From positions 1-38,096 of the IMG/VR virus record IMGVR_UViG_3300046777_001895: 38,096 nucleotides of DNA. One strand, 5' to 3'. The position numbers and the translations under genes were made by a program. A model generated the notes under the pieces. That model made no database searches and was not told the DNA's origin. It saw nothing but the letters and a program-made list of their open reading frames with translations. The stretch is from a virus. This document shows positions 29,238 through 37,238 of the stretch, in pieces (the stretch's first letter is position 1; every line of letters starts with the position of its first letter).

Positions 29238-29995
29238 TTATTTACTCGCCTTGTTCAGTACCGGAAGCGCCGCCGCCTCCATGATTTGCAGTGACTCGAA
29301 TATCTCCTGCCGCTTCGCCCAGTGGCCCATCAGCCTCAGCACGGACTCGACCGCGGTGTAGTCCAAGCCGTGCCAAAGCATCTGCCCTGCCATCGCCGGT
29401 ATCTCGCGCCGCCATTGCGTCGACAGGGACAAAAACACCATGAGGGTGTCCCAGTTTTCCTCCCACACTTCCAGCGGTGCGGATTCGGCTTTCTCAATGC
29501 CGAGTACGGTATCCGCAAGATCGGCGGGAGCGCCGAAGGCCGAGAGCGCATCGGCTAACCCGTCATCACCGCCAGCGCGTGGATTCGGCGCGGCCCATCG
29601 GCGGGCGGCGTCCTCTAGTTTTTTCGCTTACCCCCGCCCAGCGTTGCCTCGAAGAAAGCCGAGACAATCGCGCCGGCAGCGTTTGGGTAGTTGTCGAGCA
29701 TGAGGCGGACATTCGAGCGGGTGAATTCAAGGTCTTCGTTGTCAGCGCCTTGGACGTAGCGCCAGCCTTCGGCAATGTCGAGAACGTAGTCCGTGTCGCG
29801 CTCCAGGCTATCAACAACGATGTCGCTGTCGGCCATCTCTTCCTGTTGCTTTTGCAACTCGTTGAGTCGGCTTCTGGATACCCGCTTGAACAGCATTTCA
29901 AACTTGACCGCTTGAGAAACGCCGTTTTCATTGACGACCGGCAGGACGATGCCGTAGTAGAAGCCTTCCGATTTCGGCTTGAGTACAAATGCCAT
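29238..29995 (-). CDS. Tail assembly chaperone frameshift product (GT-like), with DUF1799-like C-terminus
   Basis: Reading starts as the G-like protein at 29995. At the slippery heptamer A-AAA-AAC (29624-29618), ribosomes can slip -1 and continue past the G stop (TAG, 29617-29615) in an open frame to 29238, giving about 252 aa. The extension runs KKLEDAARRWAAPNPRAGGD, then VWEENWDTLMVFLSLSTQWR and LDYTAVESVLRLMGHWAKR, matching the DUF1799-like family. The lambda G/GT pair uses the same device. Continuous reading in the -1 frame was checked codon by codon. Confidence 0.8.
29615..29995 (-). CDS. Tail assembly chaperone (lambda G-like, 126 aa)
   Basis: The unshifted product: MAFVLKPKSEGFYYGIVLPV, QAVKFEMLFKRVSRSRLNEL, and a C-terminus ending EATLGGGKRKN. 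It resembles a lambda-G-like tail assembly chaperone that coats the tape measure protein. The gene lies between the tail tube and tape measure genes, the usual place. The last three sense codons form the slippery site. Confidence 0.75.
   Translation of the reverse strand: MAFVLKPKSEGFYYGIVLPVVNENGVSQAVKFEMLFKRVSRSRLNELQKQQEEMADSDIVVDSLERDTDYVLDIAEGWRYVQGADNEDLEFTRSNVRLMLDNYPNAAGAIVSAFFEATLGGGKRKN
29618..29624 (-). other. -1 programmed frameshift slippery site
   Basis: The minus-strand heptamer A-AAA-AAC lies in the correct zero-frame phase (CGA AAA AAC TAG) directly before the G stop. The stretch just after it (29613-29570) is GC-rich and could form a stimulatory hairpin. The downstream frame has no stop for 127 codons. 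Confidence 0.8.
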
Positions 29996-30028
29996 GGTGA
30001 TTACCTATCTGTCTGTTGAGGAATTAGT

Positions 30029-30055
30029 CCTGGCCTTCATCACCCACGGGCCAGG
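30029..30055. other. Intercistronic hairpin between tail tube and chaperone genes
   Basis: A 7-bp perfect stem CCTGGCC/GGCCAGG with a 13-nt loop lies in the 115-base gap 29996-30110. It lacks a U-tract on either strand, so it is more likely an mRNA processing or stability element than a terminator. Confidence 0.4.
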
Positions 30056-30110
30056 GCGTGGTAGACAGCCCCGTAAAACAGGGTCGTGATCCGACTGCCT
30101 GTCCGGGCGT

Positions 30111-31043
30111 TTAGGTGTAGGTCAGCTTGATTTCGTCGTTACCATTGCTGGTCGGCTCGAACACCAGCGGCAGCGAACACATCATTACGCCGTCCGAATC
30201 GGTGAAGCTCGGCTGGCCAAAGCTGACTGCGGGCGCGTTGATGGTGATGATCTTGCCGGCAGCAGTCCCGTGGATGATTTGCAGTGCGCCAGTGGTGTGC
30301 AGGCGGGCCGCTTCAACCCAGGCATAGGTGGCAACGTCGGTCATCTGGAACACGATGGTTCCGCTGGGCTTTCTGTCCGTGATCAAGCAGACCGGATCGC
30401 ATCCCGGTAGATCGCGGAATACCACCTGATTGGCCAGGTCGATGCTGATGGATTCCATACAGATCGACTCGCCGTGCAGCGTGACGGTGGCGGTGTTGAG
30501 CGAGTTGGGTCCGAGTGGTACTTGCCAGCCGGTGAAATCCGGTGTCGGCGGGGTGTCATCAGCCGGCGCCGAGTAGCTGCCCATCATTGTGAAGTTGATG
30601 GTCGGCAATGCGCCACGCGCCAGGTTGATGCTCAGGTTGCCGCGAGCGCCAGCGCCGGTCTGCACGATGCGATCCATCCAGACGCCCATGGTGGCCGAGT
30701 CAAAGCCTTCAGAAACCAGGGTGTATTCGGCCTTGGTAGCCGGTGTCAGCGCTTCCTCGAAGCCGCATGCCAGCAAAGCAGGCGCGTACTGCGGTGCAGA
30801 ACCAGCGGTCCCTGACGGGCTAAACTCAGTCTCGAATGCCAGTTCGATGTGCTGGTCGAGCTGGATGCTGCCGTAGTTACCAAAAGTCTCGCGGACGAAT
30901 TCACGGTTGACGGTGTTGCCCGCCAGCGGCGTTAAGGTGGCATTACGGATGAGAAAACAATCTGCGCCAACCAAGGTTTCGGCGACGCCTTCAGTATCCT
31001 CGATGGCCATCGCCAGGAGGGTTTTGCGGATATATAGGGCCAT
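30111..31043 (-). CDS. Major tail (tube) protein (310 aa)
   Basis: A beta-rich protein at the tail-tube position. Segments include MALYIRKTLLAMAIEDTEGV, FVRETFGNYGSIQLDQHIEL and FETEFSPSGTAGSAPQYAPA (a phage tail tube signature region), then AEYTLVSEGFDSATMGVWMD. The C-terminal FGQPSFTDSDGVMMCSLPLV and FEPTSNGNDEIKLTYT are typical of this family. It polymerises around the tape measure. It lies between the tail terminator/connector genes and the chaperones, as in lambda (V). Confidence 0.8.
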   Translation of the reverse strand: MALYIRKTLLAMAIEDTEGVAETLVGADCFLIRNATLTPLAGNTVNREFVRETFGNYGSIQLDQHIELAFETEFSPSGTAGSAPQYAPALLACGFEEALTPATKAEYTLVSEGFDSATMGVWMDRIVQTGAGARGNLSINLARGALPTINFTMMGSYSAPADDTPPTPDFTGWQVPLGPNSLNTATVTLHGESICMESISIDLANQVVFRDLPGCDPVCLITDRKPSGTIVFQMTDVATYAWVEAARLHTTGALQIIHGTAAGKIITINAPAVSFGQPSFTDSDGVMMCSLPLVFEPTSNGNDEIKLTYT

Positions 31044-31076
31044 AGCGGACTCCGGGTGTTAAGCCGGGGTCGCTAT

Positions 31077-31117
31077 GTCCTGAGTGCCTTAGCGGGTCGT
31101 CAGGACGGGTGCCCGTC
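31077..31117. other. Overlapping hairpins upstream of the tail tube gene
   Basis: GTCCTGA (31077-31083) pairs with TCAGGAC (31100-31106). GACGGG (31104-31109) can instead pair with CCCGTC (31112-31117). The two stems exclude each other. This leader of the most highly needed tail gene may set mRNA processing or translation; no U-tract is visible. Confidence 0.35.
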
Positions 31118-31130
31118 GTGGGTAAATGCG

Positions 31131-31211
31131 TTAGGCCTTTTCGGCCTCTTTCAACCAGTCTTCAATAGCTGCCAGAGCGCCTTTAGCGACTCGGATCAGC
31201 GTCCGTATCAA
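31131..31211 (-). CDS. Possible 26-aa ORF overlapping the previous gene (weak)
   Basis: A TTG start at 31211 would give MIRTLIRVAKGALAAIEDWL and KEAEKA, a well-formed amphipathic helix in the +1 register relative to the end of the 63-aa gene. It may be a separate peptide or the C-terminus of a frameshifted longer protein. No strong SD is seen. Confidence 0.3.
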   Translation of the reverse strand: MIRTLIRVAKGALAAIEDWLKEAEKA

Positions 31212-31374
31212 TACTTTCGTGTGTGGCTTCATCGGTCACTGTCTCGGTGATGATGGGTTCCTGCTTCGCTACTGCTTTCCGCGCTGCCGTCTTGGCAACG
31301 CAGGGCGGCACGTAGTTGGTGCCGGATACCTTGGTGCGGATGCCGGTCACTGGGTCAACGGTATATCTGGCCAT
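31183..31374 (-). CDS. Small hypothetical protein (63 aa)
   Basis: MARYTVDPVTGIRTKVSGTN is followed by a Lys/Ala-rich segment and an acidic tail (TVTDEATHESIDTDADPSR). No family is recognised. It lies directly after the tail terminator-like gene (stop and start share no bases, zero gap) and may be a small head-tail or tail accessory protein. Confidence 0.5.
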   Translation of the reverse strand: MARYTVDPVTGIRTKVSGTNYVPPCVAKTAARKAVAKQEPIITETVTDEATHESIDTDADPSR

Positions 31375-31809
31375 TTACGGTCCCTCGGGTACGGGTTCAG
31401 GTTCTTCAGGCGGATTGAGTAGGTCGATGTAGTAGCTGAAGGCATACTCATCGCGCCAGTACGTCCAGCCAGGATCAAGGAATGCGAGTTGCCCGCCACG
31501 GTATTGCATCGGTTCAGCGCCAGCGGTGGATTCAGGAAAGAAGTCCACCATGGCCCAGCGGATCGCTTCGCGGGTTTCCAACACATCGTCCATGTCTTGA
31601 GCGCCAATCGTGATGCCGATGCGGCAGTCAATGCGCTGGATGGATGGCTGGTTGATGCGGCCTGATGGCGTAGCGGATTCCATGGCATCGCTGACCCACG
31701 CATACGGGCCTTGGCTGATGCTTTCAATCCGTTCCGGCTGGCCAACTTGCACATTGCTGGTTAGGCCATTGACGGTTTGCAGTTGGGTAACGATGCCGGA
31801 TAGGTTCAT
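31375..31809 (-). CDS. Putative tail terminator/completion protein (144 aa)
   Basis: The protein has GIVTQLQTVNGLTSNVQVGQ, then IDCRIGITIGAQDMDDVLET and EPMQYRGGQLAFLDPGWTYW. The layout of an early helix and mixed strands resembles minor tail or terminator proteins of siphoviruses. The position between head-tail joining and tail-tube genes supports this role. The start overlaps the previous stop by four bases. Confidence 0.55.
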   Translation of the reverse strand: MNLSGIVTQLQTVNGLTSNVQVGQPERIESISQGPYAWVSDAMESATPSGRINQPSIQRIDCRIGITIGAQDMDDVLETREAIRWAMVDFFPESTAGAEPMQYRGGQLAFLDPGWTYWRDEYAFSYYIDLLNPPEEPEPVPEGP

Positions 31810-32105
31810 GCCCGCGCCATCCTCGCCTTGCGCATGCCGGCTGAATCCACATCATCCAATTCGGTGATGACGTACTCGGTCGTGCCATGCGTTACTTCGG
31901 AATTCACGGTCACCTCGGTCCAGTCTTCCGCCTTCAATAGCAAATGAGCGCCGTTGATGAGCTGCACACCGCCGCCGAGAGCAAGATCGGTATCCAGCAT
32001 GACCACAGCCACGCCAGATACACCATCAATCTCGACCGTATCCGCGAACACCCTTAATAAAGGTGTATTCGCCACACGGCAGGCCGCATCAAAGGCGCTA
32101 GTCAT
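31806..32105 (-). CDS. Putative head-tail joining protein (99 aa)
   Basis: A small protein (FDAACRVANTPLLRVFADTV, LINGAHLLLKAEDWTEVTVN, GTTEYVITELDDVDSAGMRK). Size and position match lambda FII-like or other head-tail connectors. The ATG at 32105 is preferred to the in-frame TTG at 32120. It begins one base after the stop of the decoration protein. The family itself is not recognised. Confidence 0.5.
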   Translation of the reverse strand: MTSAFDAACRVANTPLLRVFADTVEIDGVSGVAVVMLDTDLALGGGVQLINGAHLLLKAEDWTEVTVNSEVTHGTTEYVITELDDVDSAGMRKARMARA

Positions 32106-32106
32106 A

Positions 32107-32442
32107 TCAGCAGTTGCCAATCAACCTGATGGTGCCGGTGGTCGACGGATTGGCCGCAACGGCGGTGTTGTAGCCGACCAGTGTGTTGCCACCACTGGAA
32201 GTCGTCAGCGCCTTGCCTGAGTCGTCCCAATAGATCGGCAGACCTACCGTCGCCCACTCTTGCGCTTCTGTCTTGGTCAACGTCCAGACGCCACACATGG
32301 AGAAACTGGCGGAACTACCGCTGGAAACGTCCACCAAAGCCACGCCGAACAGCGAACCAACTAAAGCACCCTGACCGGCGCTGCGGTTATACGGAGCGGT
32401 GAGGGCTAATACCTCGCCTTCCTGCACATAATTTGTAGCCAT
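32107..32442 (-). CDS. DUF2190 family capsid decoration protein (111 aa)
   Basis: A DUF2190-type protein: MATNYVQEGEVLALTAPYNR, LVGSLFGVALVDVSSGSSAS, then GVWTLTKTEAQEWATVGLPI and YWDDSGKALT. DUF2190 proteins serve as capsid cement/decoration proteins in several phages. It is a paralogue of the larger upstream protein. Its ATG overlaps the previous stop by one base. Confidence 0.75.
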   Translation of the reverse strand: MATNYVQEGEVLALTAPYNRSAGQGALVGSLFGVALVDVSSGSSASFSMCGVWTLTKTEAQEWATVGLPIYWDDSGKALTTSSGGNTLVGYNTAVAANPSTTGTIRLIGNC

Positions 32443-33194
32443 TACAAAGTCCTCTTGATCAGTACATTAACGTCGCCAAAATCGCCAGCGGCCAGCGTCG
32501 AGAGTGCAGTACCGAACAAGGTATCCGCGCTCTTCTTGGTGAGGTCGCCCTTGGATTTCGCGCCGAACAGCGTGGTGGCACCCCATGACAGGTGGCTGCT
32601 TGTTTCTGTGGTGGCAATGTCATTGCCAGCCGCGCCAGCCGTGATCGCTTCCACAACCTGAGTCGTGTTGCTGTTTGTGGTGGCGGTGACGGTCGGATGC
32701 GCGGTAGTTCCCGTGCTGTAGGTAGTGCCTTCGCCGGTCGTTGCATTGATGGCCGACTTCAGGTTATCCAGCGCCACAGCGGCACTGATGCCGATCAGCA
32801 CCTCAAACGGTTCTGCCGGTTCGCTCAGCGCCGTGCGGAAGGTGTAGACCGTCGAACCAATCGTCACCGTGTCGCCGTTGCTGGGTGCGGTCGTGTCGCT
32901 GGTGATGGTGCCAGTTGCCTTAGTTTCAGCCGCGCTGAAATAGAGCTTGTCGCCAATGGCGATTGCACTGTCAGCCGATGCCGTAACCGCTGCTGCCGGC
33001 AGGGTCCAGACGCCCTCAACCGCAACTTCGATGGTGTCGGTAGCGGCTTCGGCACTATTCAGAGCCACGCCAACCATGCGGCCAACCAGCACAGCATCAC
33101 CGGCTTGCGCCAAGTCAGGGTCATGGGTTGGATGCGTCATCGCGGACTCAACCACGCCAATCACCTCGCCCTCGTATTGCATATTCGTTGCCAT
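32442..33194 (-). CDS. DUF2190 decoration protein with an inserted domain (250 aa)
   Basis: Residues 1-91 (MATNMQYEGEVIGVVESAMT, AVLVGRMVGVALNSAEAATD, VWTLPAAAVTASADSAIAI, GDKLYFSAAET) and about 213-250 (KKSADTLFGTALSTLAAGDF) form a DUF2190 domain. Between them, about 92-212 is a separate Thr/Ala/Gly-rich module (NGDTVTIGSTVYTFRTAL, EVLIGISAAVALDNLKSAIN, TAGAAGNDIATTETSSHLSW). The same kind of module is seen in other phage surface proteins. The insertion splits the fold between strands. It may project from the capsid. Confidence 0.7.
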   Translation of the reverse strand: MATNMQYEGEVIGVVESAMTHPTHDPDLAQAGDAVLVGRMVGVALNSAEAATDTIEVAVEGVWTLPAAAVTASADSAIAIGDKLYFSAAETKATGTITSDTTAPSNGDTVTIGSTVYTFRTALSEPAEPFEVLIGISAAVALDNLKSAINATTGEGTTYSTGTTAHPTVTATTNSNTTQVVEAITAGAAGNDIATTETSSHLSWGATTLFGAKSKGDLTKKSADTLFGTALSTLAAGDFGDVNVLIKRTL

Positions 33195-33203
33195 TTCTAA
33201 TCC

Positions 33204-33860
33204 TCAGATGTGTGCATATGACCTGCCCTTCAAAATGTCCAAAACGGTTGTCTCAGAAACTTTGTAAGCAAGGGCAATGCGCTTTGCTGAGACGCCAGTG
33301 TTGAGCATGTACTTAATGACTCTAGCCGCTATTTCATTCAGCTTTGGCCTCTTGGGAGCGTGCATTTCCCAGCCTTCTGGCCATGGCACGCACTTCCACT
33401 GACGGCCAACCTTAATGGCGGCAGCAGTTGCGCTAGATATTCCGTATTTCTTGCAAATATCCGTGTTGCGCATACCACTAGCCATGTCTAACTTAATCTG
33501 GACTACATCCTGATCAGATAGCTTGGCTTTGTGGTGTTTCTGCCCCGTGTACCTTGTTCCATGCTGCAATTCATGGGCCTTGTTTTCTGATTGAGTTCCC
33601 CACATCAGATTGTCGGCTTTGTTATCTGATGGATTGCCATTGATGTGCATGCAAACCATCCCATCAGGCCGAGCGCCGTGAAATGCTTCTGCCACCAAAA
33701 CATGAACGGAGAATCTCTTCTTGCCATCCACTGAATAAATGGTGACGTTGGCATATCCACGACTATCAACCCACTGGCTAACAGCCCTGCCAAACTTCTT
33801 ACCAATTACTTTGCCGTCTTCTGTGACAAAGTAGCCTGGTGCTGTGGGAATCTCTCTCAT
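33204..33860 (-). CDS. Free-standing HNH homing endonuclease (218 aa)
   Basis: The N-terminus (EIPTAPGYFVTEDGKVIGKK) is NUMOD4-like. The HNH motif is spread over H53 in FSVHVLVAEAFHG, H72 in VCMHINGNPSDN and N84 in KADNLMWGTQSENKAHEL. Two helix-turn-helix DNA-binding segments follow, near 110-155 (NTDICKKYGISSATAAAIK) and 178-215 (SAKRIALAYKVSETTVLDIL). It interrupts the capsid-to-decoration gene order and is probably a selfish element cutting an allele without it. Confidence 0.85.
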   Translation of the reverse strand: MREIPTAPGYFVTEDGKVIGKKFGRAVSQWVDSRGYANVTIYSVDGKKRFSVHVLVAEAFHGARPDGMVCMHINGNPSDNKADNLMWGTQSENKAHELQHGTRYTGQKHHKAKLSDQDVVQIKLDMASGMRNTDICKKYGISSATAAAIKVGRQWKCVPWPEGWEMHAPKRPKLNEIAARVIKYMLNTGVSAKRIALAYKVSETTVLDILKGRSYAHI

Positions 33861-33862
33861 AC

Positions 33863-35797
33863 TCAGCTTCCGACGTTGTGGAAGGCTCCGCGATAACCGA
33901 CAGCGCCAACGCCATAATCGAAGCGAACTTTGTATCTGACACCATCCACATCAAAACCCTGCTCAGTTTCGAGGTAAGGCGCACGAACACCGTTCAGGAA
34001 GGCAACTTCAATCACGGATTGCTGGGTAGGATTGGCAAACAGATACCAACCGTTGCCACTCAAGCGCGGCGTGTCGATGATGGTGGCAACGATGCCGTTG
34101 ACATCATTCCGGCGTTGCAGCTTGTTGCTGGTTTCCGGGTCATACACGCTGAGGATGGTTTCGCGGGCAAGCTGGCCCTTGGCAATCGGGCAGAGCAGAA
34201 TCGCCGGCATGTTGTTGTCGATGTAGTCGTTACCGCTCAGGTCTTTCTGGCTTCTCATCGCCAACCGAGCAGCAGACAGACTGGCAATACTGATGGCATC
34301 GCCGCCGCTGTCATAGTTGGCGTGGTTGGCAGAGAACAACGCATTGCCGTCGTCCATGGTCGGGTTGGCGGCTAGCAGCGCATAAACATCGCGCTCAATC
34401 GAGCGAGCAGCAGCGCGGCCAAGCATGGTGCTGATGCGATTGAAATAGGACAGGTCGTCATTGATGATCGCTTGGCGCGAAATCGTGACGATGTTGCCCT
34501 TGGTGGTTACCGCGATATGCTCGGCGTTGCCATCAGGAATCGCCAGGTTGGTGAATTCACCCAACTCATTGACGGTATCCAGGCTGCTAATGGTGCCGGT
34601 ATCGATACGCTTCCAGTCTCGGAAATCGCTCACAGAATCGGTCGAGCAGAACTGCGACCACGTATCCGGCGTGGCTTGGAACGCACCCAGCAACGATTTG
34701 TGCATGGTGTTTTCGAGTATCACCGGGAAATCACTTGTGCCCTGAGTTATGGCACCGCGCACCACGTTTTTCGGGTCCATGCCGAAGGTATTCATGCCGG
34801 CACGCTCTGCGCACTCTTTCGCCAGATCGTACAGCTTGTGATATCGGTAAGGGTTGCCCTGGCTGGCTTCATCAGCCTCTCGGCCCTGTAGCAGACCGGC
34901 GCGAGCCATCAGCGCAGCAGTAGCACGCTCTACGCGGGTGTCGCGCTCATCGCGGACGATTTCAGTGCCACCGGATACAGTCGCGGTAGCGTCGGTTTTT
35001 TCAGACCACATGCGCAGCACCTCATTGCGGGCTTGATCCAGCGGAGTGCCGGCGGTGATAAGGTCATCGGCTACCTTGTCGTTCATCTTGGCCATGCGCA
35101 CGGTTTCGCGGATGCCGGCAATGCGGGTCCGTTCCATGGCAATGGCGCGCTGTGCGATTTCAGCGGCGTCAGGGATTACAGGGGCTTCCGGCGTCTGAGC
35201 TTCGTCAGCCGGGATCGGGTTTTCGATAGGATCAGACATGTCGTCACTCCTGGTGGTAATAGCTACTGAATGCAGGTTGTCTTGACTGCGGATTTGCGCG
35301 GACGGGTCCGCCGGAACGGCTACGATGGACACCTCGACGGGTTCCCAGTCGATAGCGCGATAGGTAGGCATTTCGCCTTTCTCGGTCTTGTCCACTTCGT
35401 ATTCGTGGACTTGATAGCCGACGCTGATATTGCGAAGGATGCCGCTTTCGATCTTGGCCAGAATCGGTTCCACGGCTGGGTCATCAGCAAAGCGCACAAC
35501 GGCGCGGCCTTGACCGTTGTCGAGCCATGCCTTTTCCACGACGCCGATGACGTTATCTATGGATGCGCTGTTATGATCTTTGAGTACCGGAGCGCCCGCG
35601 CCCATGCGACTCATGCGGATGTGCTTCGGGTCCATCGACAATTCCTCGATGTACGGACCCTCAAACCAGTCGAACCGGCGGACTTGTGCGCCCGTAGTCC
35701 AGGTGAGTTCAACGGTGCGGTCATTGCGGCTAAAGCTGGCCGGCTGAACCGCAGCGCGGGTGGCCAGCGTCGGGATGCGTTGCTTAATTTCCGGCAT
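33863..35797 (-). CDS. Prohead protease fused to major capsid protein (644 aa)
   Basis: The N-terminal 180 residues are an HK97-type prohead serine protease: RFDWFEGPYIEELSMDPKHI, H75 in VLKDHNSASIDNVIG, S125 in LRNISVGYQVHEYE and AIDWEPVEVSIVAVPADPSA. A linker/scaffold-like helical segment follows (about 200-310). The rest, from about 320, is a Mu/HK97-fold major capsid protein (QGTSDFPVILENTMHKSLLG, NLAIPDGNAEHIAVTTKGNI, YDPETSNKLQRRNDVNGIV). ATG at 35797 has CGGAG upstream. It overlaps the portal gene. Confidence 0.88.
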   Translation of the reverse strand: MPEIKQRIPTLATRAAVQPASFSRNDRTVELTWTTGAQVRRFDWFEGPYIEELSMDPKHIRMSRMGAGAPVLKDHNSASIDNVIGVVEKAWLDNGQGRAVVRFADDPAVEPILAKIESGILRNISVGYQVHEYEVDKTEKGEMPTYRAIDWEPVEVSIVAVPADPSAQIRSQDNLHSVAITTRSDDMSDPIENPIPADEAQTPEAPVIPDAAEIAQRAIAMERTRIAGIRETVRMAKMNDKVADDLITAGTPLDQARNEVLRMWSEKTDATATVSGGTEIVRDERDTRVERATAALMARAGLLQGREADEASQGNPYRYHKLYDLAKECAERAGMNTFGMDPKNVVRGAITQGTSDFPVILENTMHKSLLGAFQATPDTWSQFCSTDSVSDFRDWKRIDTGTISSLDTVNELGEFTNLAIPDGNAEHIAVTTKGNIVTISRQAIINDDLSYFNRISTMLGRAAARSIERDVYALLAANPTMDDGNALFSANHANYDSGGDAISIASLSAARLAMRSQKDLSGNDYIDNNMPAILLCPIAKGQLARETILSVYDPETSNKLQRRNDVNGIVATIIDTPRLSGNGWYLFANPTQQSVIEVAFLNGVRAPYLETEQGFDVDGVRYKVRFDYGVGAVGYRGAFHNVGS

Positions 35798-37238
35798 TCG
35801 TATCTCCGGGTTGTTGTTCGGTATCGGCGGTGACTTTCGGTGTGGCGTCGAATCGGTAATCGCTCTCAACAATCACGCCAGCGGCGTCGAGTTTTGTGAG
35901 GTATTCGGCCTGTTCGGCTAGGACGGAATCCGGGTCGTAGCCTTGTGAGCGGATAGCTTCCGGCAATGACATGAAGCCGCTTCTCACGGCTGTCTGGAGC
36001 GCCTTCCACTCTTTCGACGGGTCCACCAGCGTTCTAGCCGGTGGCGTCCATTCGACGGACAGGTCGGAGGCGTTAAAGCCGGTGGCTTGCATCATGGATT
36101 TGAACCAGCCGAATACGCCGTCACAGAATCGCGGAATGAAGGTTGCCCAGAGCCAGCTATCCAGATTGCGGCCCATCTCATGAGCGCCCATGCGGGCCGA
36201 TGAGAAATTGACTTCGGAGAGATTGCCGGTCAGGGATTCGTAGGTGATACCAAGCCCCGCCGCGATAGCGCGAAGGGTTGCATCCCTGAATTGCGGGTCA
36301 TGCGGTTCTGGCGGGTCATTGAATTGAACGCCTTGCCCCGGACGCAGCATGTACATAGTTCCCGGCTGTAAATCCGGCAGTTCGTCGTCCAGCTCTTCGC
36401 CAAACGCCTGCGGGTCATCACTGGTAATGAATCCAGCGAACAGCGTCCCGCACTGCACCCGCTTGAGACTGCCATCTTCATAAATGCCAAGATCGCGCAG
36501 CGTGACAATGACCGGAGCCAGCCAGCTGACGCCCCGGTCTTGCCCCGGCCTATCCTTGCGGTACAGGTGGATGATTTCACTCGCCGGAACACGGGTGATT
36601 TCCATGTCCCAGCCTTGCAGTGTGGTTGTGTCGCCGGGATGTCTGCGGTACAGGTGATACGCCACGCGCCGGCCCAACTGATCGAACTCGATGCCGTTGT
36701 GAATGACATTGCCCGACTGCGGCAGCGAACGCAGATCATCAGCGAGTAAATCGGCCTCTAATAGCTGCAACTGGAACGGCAACGGCAAGCCATCCTCGGG
36801 CCTGCGTGGCCGCATACGGATGAGGCATTCGCCATCAGTGACTAGCGCCCGCATGGCAATGGCTTGCAGTCCATACAGGTCGTGCATGCCGTCCGCATCG
36901 CAAGCGGTGGTTTCGGCCCAGGCTTGCCACAGAGATTGCGCCTGACGGGTGCGAAGCTGGGAACCGGCCTTGAGTTGGGCGCGGATGCCATAGCCAACGG
37001 CGTTGTTGACGATGACGCCAACACCCTTCGCCGCCCAGGCATTGTTTCGCACCAGATCACGCGCCCGATCCCGGATCAGTTGAGGATTCGTGATGGCCGA
37101 GTTCGCGTCGGTGGATTGCGTGTTCCAGCCAGACATCCGCTTAGTGCGGGATGCCGCATCGTAGCGGCGGAGCTGCGGTGGCGCAGGTGGCGCTACTTTG
37201 TCAGCAGCCCAGGCCATGAAATCGACGACCGCACTCAT
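35784..37238 (-). CDS. Portal protein, lambda gpB-like (484 aa)
   Basis: Lambda-type portal protein with MSGWNTQSTDANSAITNPQL, RDRARDLVRNNAWAAKGVGV and GYGIRAQLKAGSQL near the start, and FQLQLLEADLLADDL, EIIHLYRKDRPGQDRGVSWL, then GLGITYESLTGNLSEVNFSS. It forms the dodecameric ring at the capsid vertex through which DNA enters. The C-terminal end (ATPKVTADTEQQPGD) is disordered. Length is near lambda gpB (533 aa). Confidence 0.92.
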   Translation of the reverse strand: MSAVVDFMAWAADKVAPPAPPQLRRYDAASRTKRMSGWNTQSTDANSAITNPQLIRDRARDLVRNNAWAAKGVGVIVNNAVGYGIRAQLKAGSQLRTRQAQSLWQAWAETTACDADGMHDLYGLQAIAMRALVTDGECLIRMRPRRPEDGLPLPFQLQLLEADLLADDLRSLPQSGNVIHNGIEFDQLGRRVAYHLYRRHPGDTTTLQGWDMEITRVPASEIIHLYRKDRPGQDRGVSWLAPVIVTLRDLGIYEDGSLKRVQCGTLFAGFITSDDPQAFGEELDDELPDLQPGTMYMLRPGQGVQFNDPPEPHDPQFRDATLRAIAAGLGITYESLTGNLSEVNFSSARMGAHEMGRNLDSWLWATFIPRFCDGVFGWFKSMMQATGFNASDLSVEWTPPARTLVDPSKEWKALQTAVRSGFMSLPEAIRSQGYDPDSVLAEQAEYLTKLDAAGVIVESDYRFDATPKVTADTEQQPGDTNAGN

